From the NCBI RefSeq assembly GCF_002086485.1, contig NZ_MVHF01000024.1, positions 43,125-107,124 of the forward strand: a stretch of 64,000 bases of DNA. Direction: 5' to 3'. The position numbers were made by a program, and so were the translations under genes. Shown piece after piece: positions 14,566 through 23,909 of the stretch. Numbering within the stretch: position 1 is the stretch's first letter; each line of letters starts with the position of its first letter. The notes beneath the pieces are model-generated. The model was not told the origin of the DNA. It made no database searches and saw only the letters and a program-made list of their open reading frames with translations. Origin of the DNA: Mycobacterium aquaticum. GTDB lineage: Bacteria > Actinomycetota > Actinomycetes > Mycobacteriales > Mycobacteriaceae.

Positions 14566-16025
14566 CCACATTCCTGGGCACCCCGGGCGTGGGCAATCTG
14601 CGCGGCGACGAATCCTTCCCGAAGGCCGCCCGCGCCGCACTCGCCAACTCCCAGCTGCGCCGCAACATCGGCCACGCCACCCACACCATTCGGGCCAAGC
14701 GGCTGGGTGCAATACGCGAATGCGCCGACTGGGAAGAACTGCGCGCCGCGGGCAGCGCACTCAAACAAGACGTGCTGGCCCGGCTACCCGAACTGCTCGA
14801 CGAACTCGAACGCAACGTCACCGCACGCGGCGGGGTGGTGCACTGGGCCCGCGACGCCGACGAGGCCAACCGCATCGTCGCCGGACTGGTGCGCGACGCC
14901 GGGGCCGACGAAGTCGTCAAGGTCAAGTCGATGGCCACGCAGGAGATCGGGCTCAACGAATACCTGGAAGCCGAAGGCATCGCGGCGTTCGAGACCGACC
15001 TGGCCGAACTGATCGTCCAACTCGGCCACGACAAGCCCAGCCACATCCTGGTCCCAGCGATCCACCGCAACCGGGCGGAGATCCGCGAGATCTTCACCCG
15101 GGAGATGCCCGATGCCGGTGAGCTCACCGACGATCCTCGGGTGCTGGCGATGGCCGCCCGGGCGCATCTGCGGCGCAAGTTCCTCACCGCCAAGGTCGCG
15201 ATCAGCGGCGCGAATTTCGGTGTCGCCGAGACGGGAACGCTGGCCGTGGTGGAATCCGAAGGCAACGGCCGGATGTGCCTCACGCTGCCACAGACCCTCA
15301 TCACCGTGATGGGCATCGAGAAGATCGTGCCGAGGTTCTCCGACCTCGAGGTGTTCATGCAGCTGCTGCCCCGCTCGTCGACCGCCGAGCGCATGAATCC
15401 CTACACCTCGATGTGGACCGGGGTGCATCCCGGCGACGGGCCGCAGCAGTTCCACCTGGTGCTGCTGGACAACGGCCGCACCCGCGTCCTCGCCGACGAC
15501 GTGGGACGCGCTGCGCTGCACTGCATTCGGTGCAGTGCATGCCTCAATGTGTGTCCCGTCTACGAACGCACCGGCGGCCACGCGTACGGGTCCGTGTACC
15601 CGGGCCCGATCGGGGCGATCCTGAGCCCACAACTCACCGGAACCACCGGCCACGACGACCCCAACGCCAGCCTGCCCTACGCATCATCGCTGTGCGGAGC
15701 GTGTTTCGAGGCCTGCCCGGTGCGCATCGACATCCCGTCGATCCTGGTGCACCTGCGCGCCGAGCAGGTGGACTCCGAGCGGGGCGGTCTTCCGTCCGGC
15801 CAGGATCTGGCCATGCGCGCCGCCGGCTGGACGATGGCCTCGGCAGGGCGGTTCTCGCTGGCCGAAAAGGCAATGGCTGCCGGACGATTGGTCGCAGGCC
15901 GCGATCACCGCATCTCCGCGCTACCGTGGCCGGCGTCGAAATGGACTGCCAGCCGCGATATTCCCGAGCCACCGAAAGAGACGTTCCGGCAGTGGTGGAT
16001 CCGCACGCACGGGAGCACGTCATGA
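14562..16025 (+). CDS. lutB: L-lactate utilisation Fe-S protein LutB
   Basis: A 487-residue iron-sulphur subunit of LutABC. The N-terminal two thirds form the LUD-type domain (NFGVAETGTLAVVESEGNGR). The C-terminal part has two 4Fe-4S motifs, CIRCSACLNVCPVYE at about residues 320-335 and CGACFEACPVRIDIPS at about 377-390. It passes electrons from lactate oxidation onward. GGGAGGGG lies just before the ATG, which overlaps the lutA stop by four bases; the lutC start overlaps its own stop the same way. The three genes are therefore one tightly coupled operon. Confidence 0.93.
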   Translation: MTTFLGTPGVGNLRGDESFPKAARAALANSQLRRNIGHATHTIRAKRLGAIRECADWEELRAAGSALKQDVLARLPELLDELERNVTARGGVVHWARDADEANRIVAGLVRDAGADEVVKVKSMATQEIGLNEYLEAEGIAAFETDLAELIVQLGHDKPSHILVPAIHRNRAEIREIFTREMPDAGELTDDPRVLAMAARAHLRRKFLTAKVAISGANFGVAETGTLAVVESEGNGRMCLTLPQTLITVMGIEKIVPRFSDLEVFMQLLPRSSTAERMNPYTSMWTGVHPGDGPQQFHLVLLDNGRTRVLADDVGRAALHCIRCSACLNVCPVYERTGGHAYGSVYPGPIGAILSPQLTGTTGHDDPNASLPYASSLCGACFEACPVRIDIPSILVHLRAEQVDSERGGLPSGQDLAMRAAGWTMASAGRFSLAEKAMAAGRLVAGRDHRISALPWPASKWTASRDIPEPPKETFRQWWIRTHGSTS

Positions 16026-16630
16026 ACAACCCACGCACCGAGATACTCGGCCGTATCCGCACGGCCCTCGCCGGCGCGCCACCGCAACCCGTTGCGGTAC
16101 CGCGGGATTACGACCACCAGCCGCTCACCGGGCCGGGTGATGTGGATCGGTTCGCCGAAACGGTGGCCGAGTACCGGGCCCGCGTGCACCGCATCGCCGC
16201 TGCCGACATCGCCGCCACGGTACGCGAACTGACCGGCGCCGACGCCACCGTGGTGATCCCCGCCGACGTGCCCGACGACTGGATCACCGGTGTGCGCACC
16301 ATCGCCGACGATCCGCCGCTCGGGATCGACGCGCTCGACGGGGCCGACGCAGTCCTGACCGGCTGCGCCGTCGGGATCGCCGCGACCGGCACCATCGTGC
16401 TCGACGCAGGCGCCGCCCAGGGCCGTCGTGCCCTCACCCTGGTACCCGACCACCACATCTGCGTCGTGCGCACCGACCAGATCGTCGACACCGTTCCACA
16501 AGGATTCGCCGCACTCACCGCAACCCGCCCGCTGACCTTCATCTCAGGACCCAGCGCCACCAGTGACATCGAACTGGAACGCGTGGAAGGGGTGCACGGC
16601 CCCCGCACACTCGACGTGCTGATCGTCTAG
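16022..16630 (+). CDS. lutC: L-lactate utilisation protein LutC (LUD domain)
   Basis: A 202-residue LUD-domain protein, the third subunit of the LutABC complex. The conserved core is DAVLTGCAVGIAATGTIVLD followed by the LTLVPDHHICVV segment. It starts with MNNPRTEILGRI, typical of LutC. Its stop overlaps the end of the convergent LacI gene by four bases, so the lactate and rhamnose transcripts meet tail to tail here and no room is left for a separate terminator. Confidence 0.92.
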   Translation: MNNPRTEILGRIRTALAGAPPQPVAVPRDYDHQPLTGPGDVDRFAETVAEYRARVHRIAAADIAATVRELTGADATVVIPADVPDDWITGVRTIADDPPLGIDALDGADAVLTGCAVGIAATGTIVLDAGAAQGRRALTLVPDHHICVVRTDQIVDTVPQGFAALTATRPLTFISGPSATSDIELERVEGVHGPRTLDVLIV

Positions 16631-17625
16631 CCCGCCGTGGAGTCCCGCACGATCAATTCCGGTTGGAACACCACGTGTTTGGGCTCGCGCGCCCTGCCCT
16701 CGGCGGCTTCGATGAGCAGGTCCACCGCCGTCCTCCCGATCTCGGCGGTGGGCTGGCGCACGGAGGTCAACGGCACGACGGCCGAACGGGCGAAGTCGAT
16801 ATCGTCGTAGCCGACCAGCGCGATGTCGCCAGGCACCTGTACCTCACCCATCAGGGTCAGCGCCTGCAATACCCCCATGGCCAACAGGTCGTTGGCGCAG
16901 AACACTGCGTCGGGGCGATCCTCGGGACGGCGGTCTCGCAGCCGCTCGCCGGCCGCGCGCCCGTCGAGCACGCTCGGCGCACTGGTGTCGACGATCTCCA
17001 GTTGTGCGCCAGGGGTTTCCGCAACAGCGTCGGCAGCACCCCGGCGGCGGTCCCGGATCTGCCGGAGCGTGGCAGGCCCTCCGACGAACGCGATGCGCCG
17101 CCGTCCGATCGCACACAGGTGCTGCACAGCCAGCCGCGCACCGGCAACGTCGTCCACCGCCACCGAATCGAATGCCGTACCGCTGCCGTCGCGGTCCACG
17201 AGCACTACGGGAGTGTCGCGGTCCCGCAACGCATTCAGCCGGGCGAGATCCTCACCGACCGGCGATACCAACAAGCCGAACACCCGTTGCTCGTCGAAGG
17301 CGTCGATGTAGGCACGTTCCCGGGCGCTGTCGTCGTCGGAGGTGCCAAGCAGAACCGTGAGGTTGTGTTCACCCGCGCGACGTTCGGCGGCCCGGGCGAT
17401 GTCGGTGAAGAACGGGTTGCCGATGTCGAGCACCACAAGACCCACACTGCGGGACCGGCCCGCCTTGAGCTGGCGGGCGGCGTCGTTGCGGACGAAGCCC
17501 AGCTGGTCGATGGCGGCCTGCACCCGCGCCACGGTTGCAGGCGCGACCTTGTCCGGCGCGTTGAGCACATTGGAGACCGTGCCCACCGATACCGACGCCG
17601 CGGCGGCGACCTCACGCATGCTCAC
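16627..17625 (-). CDS. LacI family transcriptional repressor (probable rhamnose/lactate regulon regulator)
   Basis: A 332-residue LacI/GalR regulator. The helix-turn-helix with hinge is at the N-terminus (VAAAASVSVGTVSNVLN), followed by a periplasmic-binding-protein-like effector domain with VGLVVLDIGNPFF, ANDLLAMGVLQAL and GYDDIDFA. Start choice is uncertain: GTG at 17625 is used, with GTG 17628 and ATG 17619 as alternatives; all keep the DNA-binding domain. It is the last gene after rhaB, ten bases downstream, so it is probably made from the rhamnose transcript. The shared palindrome before lutA and before the transporter gene is its most likely target; the effector is probably L-rhamnose or a rhamnose pathway intermediate. 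Confidence 0.9.
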   Translation of the reverse strand: MSMREVAAAASVSVGTVSNVLNAPDKVAPATVARVQAAIDQLGFVRNDAARQLKAGRSRSVGLVVLDIGNPFFTDIARAAERRAGEHNLTVLLGTSDDDSARERAYIDAFDEQRVFGLLVSPVGEDLARLNALRDRDTPVVLVDRDGSGTAFDSVAVDDVAGARLAVQHLCAIGRRRIAFVGGPATLRQIRDRRRGAADAVAETPGAQLEIVDTSAPSVLDGRAAGERLRDRRPEDRPDAVFCANDLLAMGVLQALTLMGEVQVPGDIALVGYDDIDFARSAVVPLTSVRQPTAEIGRTAVDLLIEAAEGRAREPKHVVFQPELIVRDSTAG

Positions 17626-17635
17626 CACGGCACCA

Positions 17636-19078
17636 TCACACCATTGCGGCGGCCCGCTTGGTGCGCGGGACGTACCGGCGCGGCGGAAACCAGCGGGCCA
17701 CCCGCTCACGCAACTCCGCTGGGCCGCCGTCGATGAGCCCTTGGGCACGTGCGGTAAGCAGCAGGTTGCCCAGGGCGGTGGCCTCGACCGGCCCGGCCAG
17801 CAGCGGCACACCGAGCCGGTCGGCGGTGAGCTGGCACAGCAGTTCGTTCTGGGATCCCCCGCCCACGATGTGCACCGTCCGCACGTCGACGCCCGACAGC
17901 TCGGCGGCCGTACGCACCGATGCGGCGAAGGCCGCGGCCAGGCTTTCCAGAATCGCCCGGACCATCTGCACCCGCCCGGCCGGGGCGGGCCTGCCGCGCT
18001 CGGTGTACCACTGGCAGATTCGGGCGGGAATGTCGCCGGGTGCCAGGAAACGGGGGTCATCGGTGTCGAACACGTCGGCCGATGTCGGTGCATCCGCGGC
18101 TTGTACCAGCAGGTCAGCGAGCTCGACGGAGTGTCCTTCCCGCTGGTATTGCCGCAGCGTCTCACTGAGCAACCACATCCCCATCACGTTGTGCAGGAAG
18201 CGGATCCGGCCGCCGACCCCTACCTCATTGGTGAAGTTGGCCTGCCGCGCAGCTTCTGTCGCGACCGGTCCGGGCAGCTCGACACCCACCAAACCCCATG
18301 TCCCGCAGGAGATGTACGCGGCGTGATCGGGATCCATCGGGATCGCGGCGACGGCTGAAGCGGTGTCGTGCGAGGCCACCGAAACCACCTCGGCAGCACC
18401 TCCCAGTTGCTCGGCCACGCTGGGCAGCACCGGCCCTCGGCCGCTGCCGGCCTCCACGATGTCGGGGAACAGCTGACGCGACAGCCCCAACCGCGCCATC
18501 AGTTCACCGTCCCACGTGCCGTCCAGGCCGAGCAGTCCGGTGGTCGACGCGTTGGTCCGTTCGGCGGCCAGGACACCGGTCAGCCAGTACGTCACCAGAT
18601 CCGGTATGAGCAGCACGGTGTCGGCCAGCTCGAGCATTCCGTGCGCCCGCTCATCGGCGAGTTGGTACACGGTGTTGAACGGCAAGAACTGTAACCCGTT
18701 GCGGCGGTACAGCTCCTCCGGAGAGATCACCGCGTGGACGAGATCGACGCCACGCTCGGTGCGGATGTCGCGATAGTGGTGCGGCAAGGACAGCAGCCGG
18801 CCATCGCGGAGCAGACCGTAATCGACGGCCCACGAGTCGACCCCGATGCCGACCAGGTTGTCACAGTCCCGGCCGGCCCCGACCAACCCGTCCATGACAT
18901 GCGCGTACAGCCCAGGCACATTCCAGTGCAACACGTCACGGGTGCCGTCCCACAGTCGCAGCGGGTCGTTGGCGAACCGCGCAGCGGTCCGCATGTCGAA
19001 CCGGTCACCGCTGATGTCGGCGACCATGACCCGGCCGCTGGTCGCGCCCAGATCGACGGCGGCGACCTGGGCGCTCAT
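17636..19078 (-). CDS. rhaB: Rhamnulokinase
   Basis: A 480-residue FGGY-family sugar kinase that phosphorylates L-rhamnulose to L-rhamnulose-1-phosphate with ATP. The N-terminal AAVDLGATSGRVMVAD gives the phosphate loop, GVDSWAVDYGLL carries the likely catalytic aspartate near residue 90, and the C-terminal domain has VHIVGGGSQNELLCQLTAD. DLGATSGRV with the WNVPGLY-type segment is characteristic of RhaB rather than xylulo- or glycerol kinases. Length is normal. The ATG at 19078 lies 28 bases after rhaEW. Confidence 0.92.
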   Translation of the reverse strand: MSAQVAAVDLGATSGRVMVADISGDRFDMRTAARFANDPLRLWDGTRDVLHWNVPGLYAHVMDGLVGAGRDCDNLVGIGVDSWAVDYGLLRDGRLLSLPHHYRDIRTERGVDLVHAVISPEELYRRNGLQFLPFNTVYQLADERAHGMLELADTVLLIPDLVTYWLTGVLAAERTNASTTGLLGLDGTWDGELMARLGLSRQLFPDIVEAGSGRGPVLPSVAEQLGGAAEVVSVASHDTASAVAAIPMDPDHAAYISCGTWGLVGVELPGPVATEAARQANFTNEVGVGGRIRFLHNVMGMWLLSETLRQYQREGHSVELADLLVQAADAPTSADVFDTDDPRFLAPGDIPARICQWYTERGRPAPAGRVQMVRAILESLAAAFAASVRTAAELSGVDVRTVHIVGGGSQNELLCQLTADRLGVPLLAGPVEATALGNLLLTARAQGLIDGGPAELRERVARWFPPRRYVPRTKRAAAMV

Positions 19079-19106
19079 CGGAACACTCGGCTCTTCGCGC
19101 AAGCGC

Positions 19107-21143
19107 TCATCGGAGAAAGGCCGCGGCGACCCCCGCGTCCACCGGCACATGCAACCCGGTGGTGTGGGAGAAATCCGAGGTGCACAGGGCGAACGCGGCG
19201 TTGGCGATGTTCTCCGGCAGCACTTCGCGTTTGAGCAAGGTCCGTTGCGCGTAGTACTTGCCGAGATCCTCCTCGGCCACGCCGTAGACCGCGGCCCGCT
19301 TGGCTCCCCAACCGCCGGCGAAGATGCCCGAACCGCGGACCACGCCGTCGGGGTTGATGCCGTTGACCTTGACACCGTGCTCGCCCAGTTCGGCGGCGAG
19401 CAGCCGAACCTGGTGGGCCTGATCGGCTTTGGTGGCGGAGTACGCAATGTTGTTGGGCCCGGCGAACACCGAGTTCTTCGACGAGATGTAGATGATGTCG
19501 CCACCGAGTTTCTGGTCGATCAGCGCTCGCGCGGCCGCCTTCGACACCAGGAACGAGCCCCGCGCCATGACGTTGTGCTGCAGGTCCCAATCCTCGACCG
19601 TGGTGTCCAGCAACGACTTCGACAGCGACAGCCCCGCGTTGTTGACCACGATGTCGATCCCGCCGAAGGCCAGAACGGTGGCGTCGATGGCGGCCTGCAC
19701 CGCACATTCGTCGGTGACGTCCGCAGCGATCCCGATCGCGACGTCACCATTGCCAATCTCTGACGCCGCCGCAGCGGCCTTCTCCGCGTCGAGGTCGGCG
19801 ATCACCACGCACGCACCCTCGGCGGCCAGCCGCGTGGCGATGGCCTTGCCGATGCCCGACGCCGCCCCGGTGACCAGCGCGATACGGGTGGCCAGCGGTT
19901 TGGGTTTCGGCATCCGGGCCAGCTTGGCCTCCTCCAACGCCCAGTACTCGATACGGAACTTCTCCGACTCGTCGATGGGGGCGTAGACCGAGATCGCCTC
20001 GGCACCCCGCATGACGTTGATCGCGTTGAGGTAGAACTCGCCGGCCACCCGGGCGGTCTGCTTGTCCTTGCCATAGCTGAACATCCCGACGCCCGGGATG
20101 AGCACGATCGCCGGGTCGGCGCCTCTGATGGGCGGCGTCGCCGGATCGGCGTGCCGGTCGTAGTACGCCTGGTAGTCGGCCCGGTAGGCGGCGTGCAGTT
20201 CGGCCAGCCTGGTCTTGGCGTCCTCGATCGACGCATCGGCCGGCAGGTCGAGCACCATCGGCTTGACCTTGGTGCGCAGGAAGTGGTCGGGGCAGCTGGT
20301 GCCGAGTTCGGCCAGTCGGGGATGCTCACTGCGGGAAAGGAATTCGAGCACGCGAGGATCGTCGGTGAAATGGCCGACCTGCGGCTTGTCGGTGGAGGCC
20401 AGACCACGGATGAACGGGGCGAGTTCAGCGGCCTTGGTCCGGCGCTGCTCGTCGGGCAGCGGTTCGAAACCGGGCAGCGGCGTGCCGAACGGCTCGGGCT
20501 TACCGTGCTCGGCGATGTAACGCTCGGCGGTTTCGATGATCTCCAGCGAGTTCGCTTCGGCCTCAGCCGATGTCGAGCCCCACGCGGTGATGCCATGGCC
20601 ACCGAGGATCGTGCCGATGGCCTGCGGGTTGCGCTCCTTGATGGCCGCGATGTCCAGGCCGAGCTGGAACCCGGGGCGCCGCCAGGCCACCCACACCACC
20701 CGGTCACCGAAGATCTTGGCGGTCAGCGCCTCGCCGTCGACGGCGGTCGCCAGGGCGATGCCGGAGTCGGGGTGCAGGTGATCGACATGGTCGGCGTCGA
20801 CCAGCCCATGCATGGCGGTGTCGATCGACGGGGCAGCACCGCCGCGTCCGTGCAGGCAGTAGTCGAACGCCGCCACCATCTCATCCTCGCGTTCGACACC
20901 GGGATAGACATCGACCAGCGCGCGCATGCGGTCCAGCCGCAGCACGGCCAGTCCGTTCTCGGTGAGGGTGCCGAGGTCACCACCGGAACCCTTGACCCAC
21001 AACAGGTTTACCGGGTTTCCGGTGACGGGGTCGATGTCGGTACCTTTGGCCGAGGTGTTGCCCCCGGCGTAGTTGGTGTTCTTCGGGTCTGCGCCCAACC
21101 GATTGGACCGGGCGATCAGTTCGGCAACACTAGGATTCGTCAT
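19107..21143 (-). CDS. rhaEW: Bifunctional rhamnulose-1-phosphate aldolase / L-lactaldehyde dehydrogenase
   Basis: A 678-residue fusion. The N-terminal half (about 1-400) is a class II aldolase domain with the zinc motif DHLHPDSGIA and NYAGGNTSAKG; it cleaves rhamnulose-1-phosphate into DHAP and L-lactaldehyde. The C-terminal part, from about residue 415, is an SDR with VTGAASGIG, NNAG and YSATKADQ; in this family it oxidises L-lactaldehyde to L-lactate. This is the RhaEW (YuxG-type) architecture. The lactate product explains the co-regulated lutABC operon. The gene starts 3 bases after the rhaI stop. Symbols for this fusion vary among databases. Confidence 0.92.
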   Translation of the reverse strand: MTNPSVAELIARSNRLGADPKNTNYAGGNTSAKGTDIDPVTGNPVNLLWVKGSGGDLGTLTENGLAVLRLDRMRALVDVYPGVEREDEMVAAFDYCLHGRGGAAPSIDTAMHGLVDADHVDHLHPDSGIALATAVDGEALTAKIFGDRVVWVAWRRPGFQLGLDIAAIKERNPQAIGTILGGHGITAWGSTSAEAEANSLEIIETAERYIAEHGKPEPFGTPLPGFEPLPDEQRRTKAAELAPFIRGLASTDKPQVGHFTDDPRVLEFLSRSEHPRLAELGTSCPDHFLRTKVKPMVLDLPADASIEDAKTRLAELHAAYRADYQAYYDRHADPATPPIRGADPAIVLIPGVGMFSYGKDKQTARVAGEFYLNAINVMRGAEAISVYAPIDESEKFRIEYWALEEAKLARMPKPKPLATRIALVTGAASGIGKAIATRLAAEGACVVIADLDAEKAAAAASEIGNGDVAIGIAADVTDECAVQAAIDATVLAFGGIDIVVNNAGLSLSKSLLDTTVEDWDLQHNVMARGSFLVSKAAARALIDQKLGGDIIYISSKNSVFAGPNNIAYSATKADQAHQVRLLAAELGEHGVKVNGINPDGVVRGSGIFAGGWGAKRAAVYGVAEEDLGKYYAQRTLLKREVLPENIANAAFALCTSDFSHTTGLHVPVDAGVAAAFLR

Positions 21144-21146
21144 GCG

Positions 21147-22340
21147 TCATGCTCCCCATGATGATTGAGTTCCGCCGATCCGCTCGGCGTTGATGGTGTC
21201 CTGATATCCCGATGCCGCGAAGGCCGCCATCGGATCGGCCGGTAGACCACGCTCGGCGCGCCACTGGGCCAGCGCCGGCCGCACGTCGGTGTAGAACGCG
21301 TCCATGACGATCCCGTTGGCGCCCAGTACATCTCCGCTGCTCTGCGCGAGCGCCAGGGCGTCGGTGTCGACCAGCAACACGCGCGCCGTCATCTCCTGGA
21401 CGTTGAGCACCGACCGGATCTGACCGGGGATCTTGGCTTCGACGTTGTGGCACTGGTCGAGCATCAGCGCCACGTCCGAGCCGTGCTTTTCCCCGTCGCA
21501 TCGCTCGCCCCGACCGCCGAGCCCGCCGCCGCGCACCACCTCGAACATGATGCGGAACAACTGGAACGGGTCGGCGGCCCCCACGATGAGGTCGTCGTCG
21601 GCGTAGAAGCGGGAGTTGAAGTCGAACGATCCCAGCTTTCCCAGCCGCAGCAGTTGCGCGACGATGAACTCGATGTTGGTGCCGGGCGCGTGGTGCCCGG
21701 TGTCCAGGCACACCACTGCCCGCTCCCCGAGTGCACTGACCTGGGCGTAGGCGGTGCCCCAGTCCGGCACGTCGGTCATGTACATGGCCGGTTCGAAGAA
21801 CTTGTATTCCAGCACCATTCGCTGGTCCGGGCCGATGTGCTGGTAGATCGACGCCAGCGATTCTGCGAGTCGGTCCTGTCTGCCCCGGATGTCGCCCTGT
21901 CCGGGATAGTTGGTGCCGTCGGCCAGCCAGATCTTCAGATCCCGCGACCCGGTCTGATTCATGATCTCGATGCAGGCCAGGTGATGGTCGATGGCCTTCT
22001 GCCGCACGGTCTTGTCGGTGTGGGTGAGGCTGCCGAACTTGTAGTCGTCGTCCTGGAAGGTGTTGGAGTTGATGGTTCCCAACCGCACGCCCTGCTCGGT
22101 GGCGTACCTGCCCAGTGCCGCGTAGTCGTCGACGGTGTCCCACGGGATGTGCAGGGCCACGCTCGGCGCCAGACCGGTCAGCCGGTGCACCGTGGCCGCA
22201 TCGGCGATCTTCTCCCGGACCGTGCGCGGGGTGCCGGGGGTGCCGAACACCTTGAAGCGCGTACCGGAGTTACCGAACGCCCACGACGGAAGTTCGATCG
22301 CCAGGTTGTCCAGTTCGGCGGGCAGGACGAGGGTGCTCAT
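21147..22340 (-). CDS. rhaI: L-rhamnose isomerase
   Basis: A 397-residue TIM-barrel sugar isomerase of the Pseudomonas-type L-rhamnose isomerase family, converting L-rhamnose to L-rhamnulose with divalent metal. Likely metal ligands are in VLEYKFFEP, VCLDTGHHAPGTN and SFDFNSRFYADDDL. The segment VALMLDQCHNVEAKIPG is also family-typical. The ATG overlaps the transporter stop by four bases and AAAGGA precedes it. The alternative, another sugar isomerase of the same fold, is unlikely given rhaB and rhaEW next to it. Confidence 0.92.
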   Translation of the reverse strand: MSTLVLPAELDNLAIELPSWAFGNSGTRFKVFGTPGTPRTVREKIADAATVHRLTGLAPSVALHIPWDTVDDYAALGRYATEQGVRLGTINSNTFQDDDYKFGSLTHTDKTVRQKAIDHHLACIEIMNQTGSRDLKIWLADGTNYPGQGDIRGRQDRLAESLASIYQHIGPDQRMVLEYKFFEPAMYMTDVPDWGTAYAQVSALGERAVVCLDTGHHAPGTNIEFIVAQLLRLGKLGSFDFNSRFYADDDLIVGAADPFQLFRIMFEVVRGGGLGGRGERCDGEKHGSDVALMLDQCHNVEAKIPGQIRSVLNVQEMTARVLLVDTDALALAQSSGDVLGANGIVMDAFYTDVRPALAQWRAERGLPADPMAAFAASGYQDTINAERIGGTQSSWGA

Positions 22341-23647
22341 GCTGCGGTCCTTTCCATGGTGGTGACGACGGGCGCACCGTAACGCTCGACCTCGATCTGC
22401 TGCAGCGTCTTGCCGCGCGTACGCGGGGCGCCGACGGCGCCGATCAGCAGGGCCACGGTGAGAAGGGCGACGAGCAAGGTCCCGACGGCGGTGAGACCGG
22501 TGGCCGCCAGCAGGGTCGGGAAGAAGTAGCTCAGCAGCCCGGTGGCGGTGCGGACGACAAAGAACATCACGCCCTGGGCGCTGGCCCGGTAGGGCGTGGC
22601 GAACAGCTCGCTGGCCCACAGACTGTAGAACGCCTGGGCGCCGATGCCGCTGGCGAGACCCCACAGCACCGCGAAGGCCAGCATGGTCGGCACGCCGTCG
22701 TCGGTGAACGCCACCAGCACGATCCAGGCGACGATCCCCAGCACTGCCCCGATCACGTAGAGGAGGCGCTGGCTCATCCGGTCGGCGTATCGCATGAAGC
22801 CGAAGTAGGTGGTGAGGACTGTGCAGCCCCACACCAGGACCTGCAGCAGATTCTGGGCGACCGGGCTGTGCAGCCCGGCGGTGTCATAGACCCGGGGCAT
22901 GAAGATGCCTGCCTGTCCGGCGACGGTGTTCCAGAACAGGTAGATGCCGCCGAGGAACAGCAGAGCGGTGATGTTGACCCGGCGGGAGAACAGCCCGCGC
23001 AGTCCACGGGTGCCGACGGCCGATGCCAGCGAATTCGACTCGTGACGTCCCTCGTCGGCCCAGATCTGTGATTCGGCCAGGCCTTGCCGAACCCACCAGA
23101 CCACGGCGGCGACGATGAACAGGTGGCCGAACACCAAACGGGAGCCGATCAGCCCGAGCGGGGCGAGGGCGGCCGCCAAGGCGAACCCGATGAGCGGCCC
23201 GATCGACCAGGCCAGCTGCGCGGTGCCGACGTGCTTGGCGCGGGCGGTCGACGGTGCCTGTTCGGCGATGTAGGTCCACGACGCGGGGACGCCCGCACCG
23301 ACCGCGATACCGGTGATGACGAATGCGGCAAGCAGCATGACGTAATTCACCGCGAACGCGGCGAGTAGCACGCCGGCCATGTAGACCAGCAGATCGTATG
23401 TGTAGATCGCCTTGCGCCCGAAGCGATCACACAGCGGACCACCCAGGATCGCACCGATCGCTGCGCCAAAAGCGTTGGCGCTCAACGCCGCCAGCAGTCC
23501 GACCGCGAAGTTGCCGATCCCGAACGCCGTCTGCCAGAAACCCAGACTGGTGGCGATCGCAATGATCGACCCGGCCTCGATGTAGTTCGACATGGCGACC
23601 GCGATGGTGGCCCGCCACCCGGTTGTGGAGCGTGCTCCGATCTTCAT
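22337..23647 (-). CDS. MFS transporter, probable L-rhamnose importer
   Basis: A 436-residue major facilitator with about twelve hydrophobic segments. The loop 2-3 motif is GGPLCDRFGRKAIY, as in sugar porters, and ASWTYIAEQAPSTARAKHVG sits in the matching position on helix 4-5. It is the first gene of the rhamnose operon, with GGGAGAGG before its ATG and the LacI operator 25 bases upstream of the start. Rhamnose import by proton symport is inferred from position; no substrate signature is visible. It replaces both the RhaT of enterobacteria and ABC-type rhamnose importers. Confidence 0.85.
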   Translation of the reverse strand: MKIGARSTTGWRATIAVAMSNYIEAGSIIAIATSLGFWQTAFGIGNFAVGLLAALSANAFGAAIGAILGGPLCDRFGRKAIYTYDLLVYMAGVLLAAFAVNYVMLLAAFVITGIAVGAGVPASWTYIAEQAPSTARAKHVGTAQLAWSIGPLIGFALAAALAPLGLIGSRLVFGHLFIVAAVVWWVRQGLAESQIWADEGRHESNSLASAVGTRGLRGLFSRRVNITALLFLGGIYLFWNTVAGQAGIFMPRVYDTAGLHSPVAQNLLQVLVWGCTVLTTYFGFMRYADRMSQRLLYVIGAVLGIVAWIVLVAFTDDGVPTMLAFAVLWGLASGIGAQAFYSLWASELFATPYRASAQGVMFFVVRTATGLLSYFFPTLLAATGLTAVGTLLVALLTVALLIGAVGAPRTRGKTLQQIEVERYGAPVVTTMERTAA

Positions 23648-23671
23648 GGACCGCCTCTCCCATGGGCCGCA

Positions 23672-23691
23672 GAATTGAAACGTTTCAATTC
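23672..23691. promoter_or_regulatory. LacI-type operator of the rhamnose operon
   Basis: GAATTGAAACGTTTCAATTC is a perfect 20-base palindrome that contains the 14-base palindrome found before lutA. It lies 13 bases downstream of the predicted -10 element on the minus strand. Confidence 0.88.
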
Positions 23692-23704
23692 GTGATGGGG
23701 GTCA

Positions 23705-23733
23705 CGTTAAAGGATTGAGCGCGACCCCGTCAA
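23705..23733 (-). promoter_or_regulatory. Predicted promoter of the rhamnose operon
   Basis: On the minus strand TTGACG (23733-23728) and TTAACG (23710-23705) are 17 bases apart, ahead of the operator. Spacing and operator distance match the lut promoter to within one base. Confidence 0.65.
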
Positions 23734-23909
23734 GGCCGCGAGGGCCCCATCCGGCCCGATTCCGCTACTGACCAGTACGAATTCAGGTTCTTAGCAAAGT
23801 ATTAACGGCAGCACCCAGCCGCCTTAGATTGCCCACTTAGCGTTGGGGACAGGTTGAAGCGACGACGCACAACCCAGCAAGCACAGGAACCACCGAAGGG
23901 AGGCTGATC

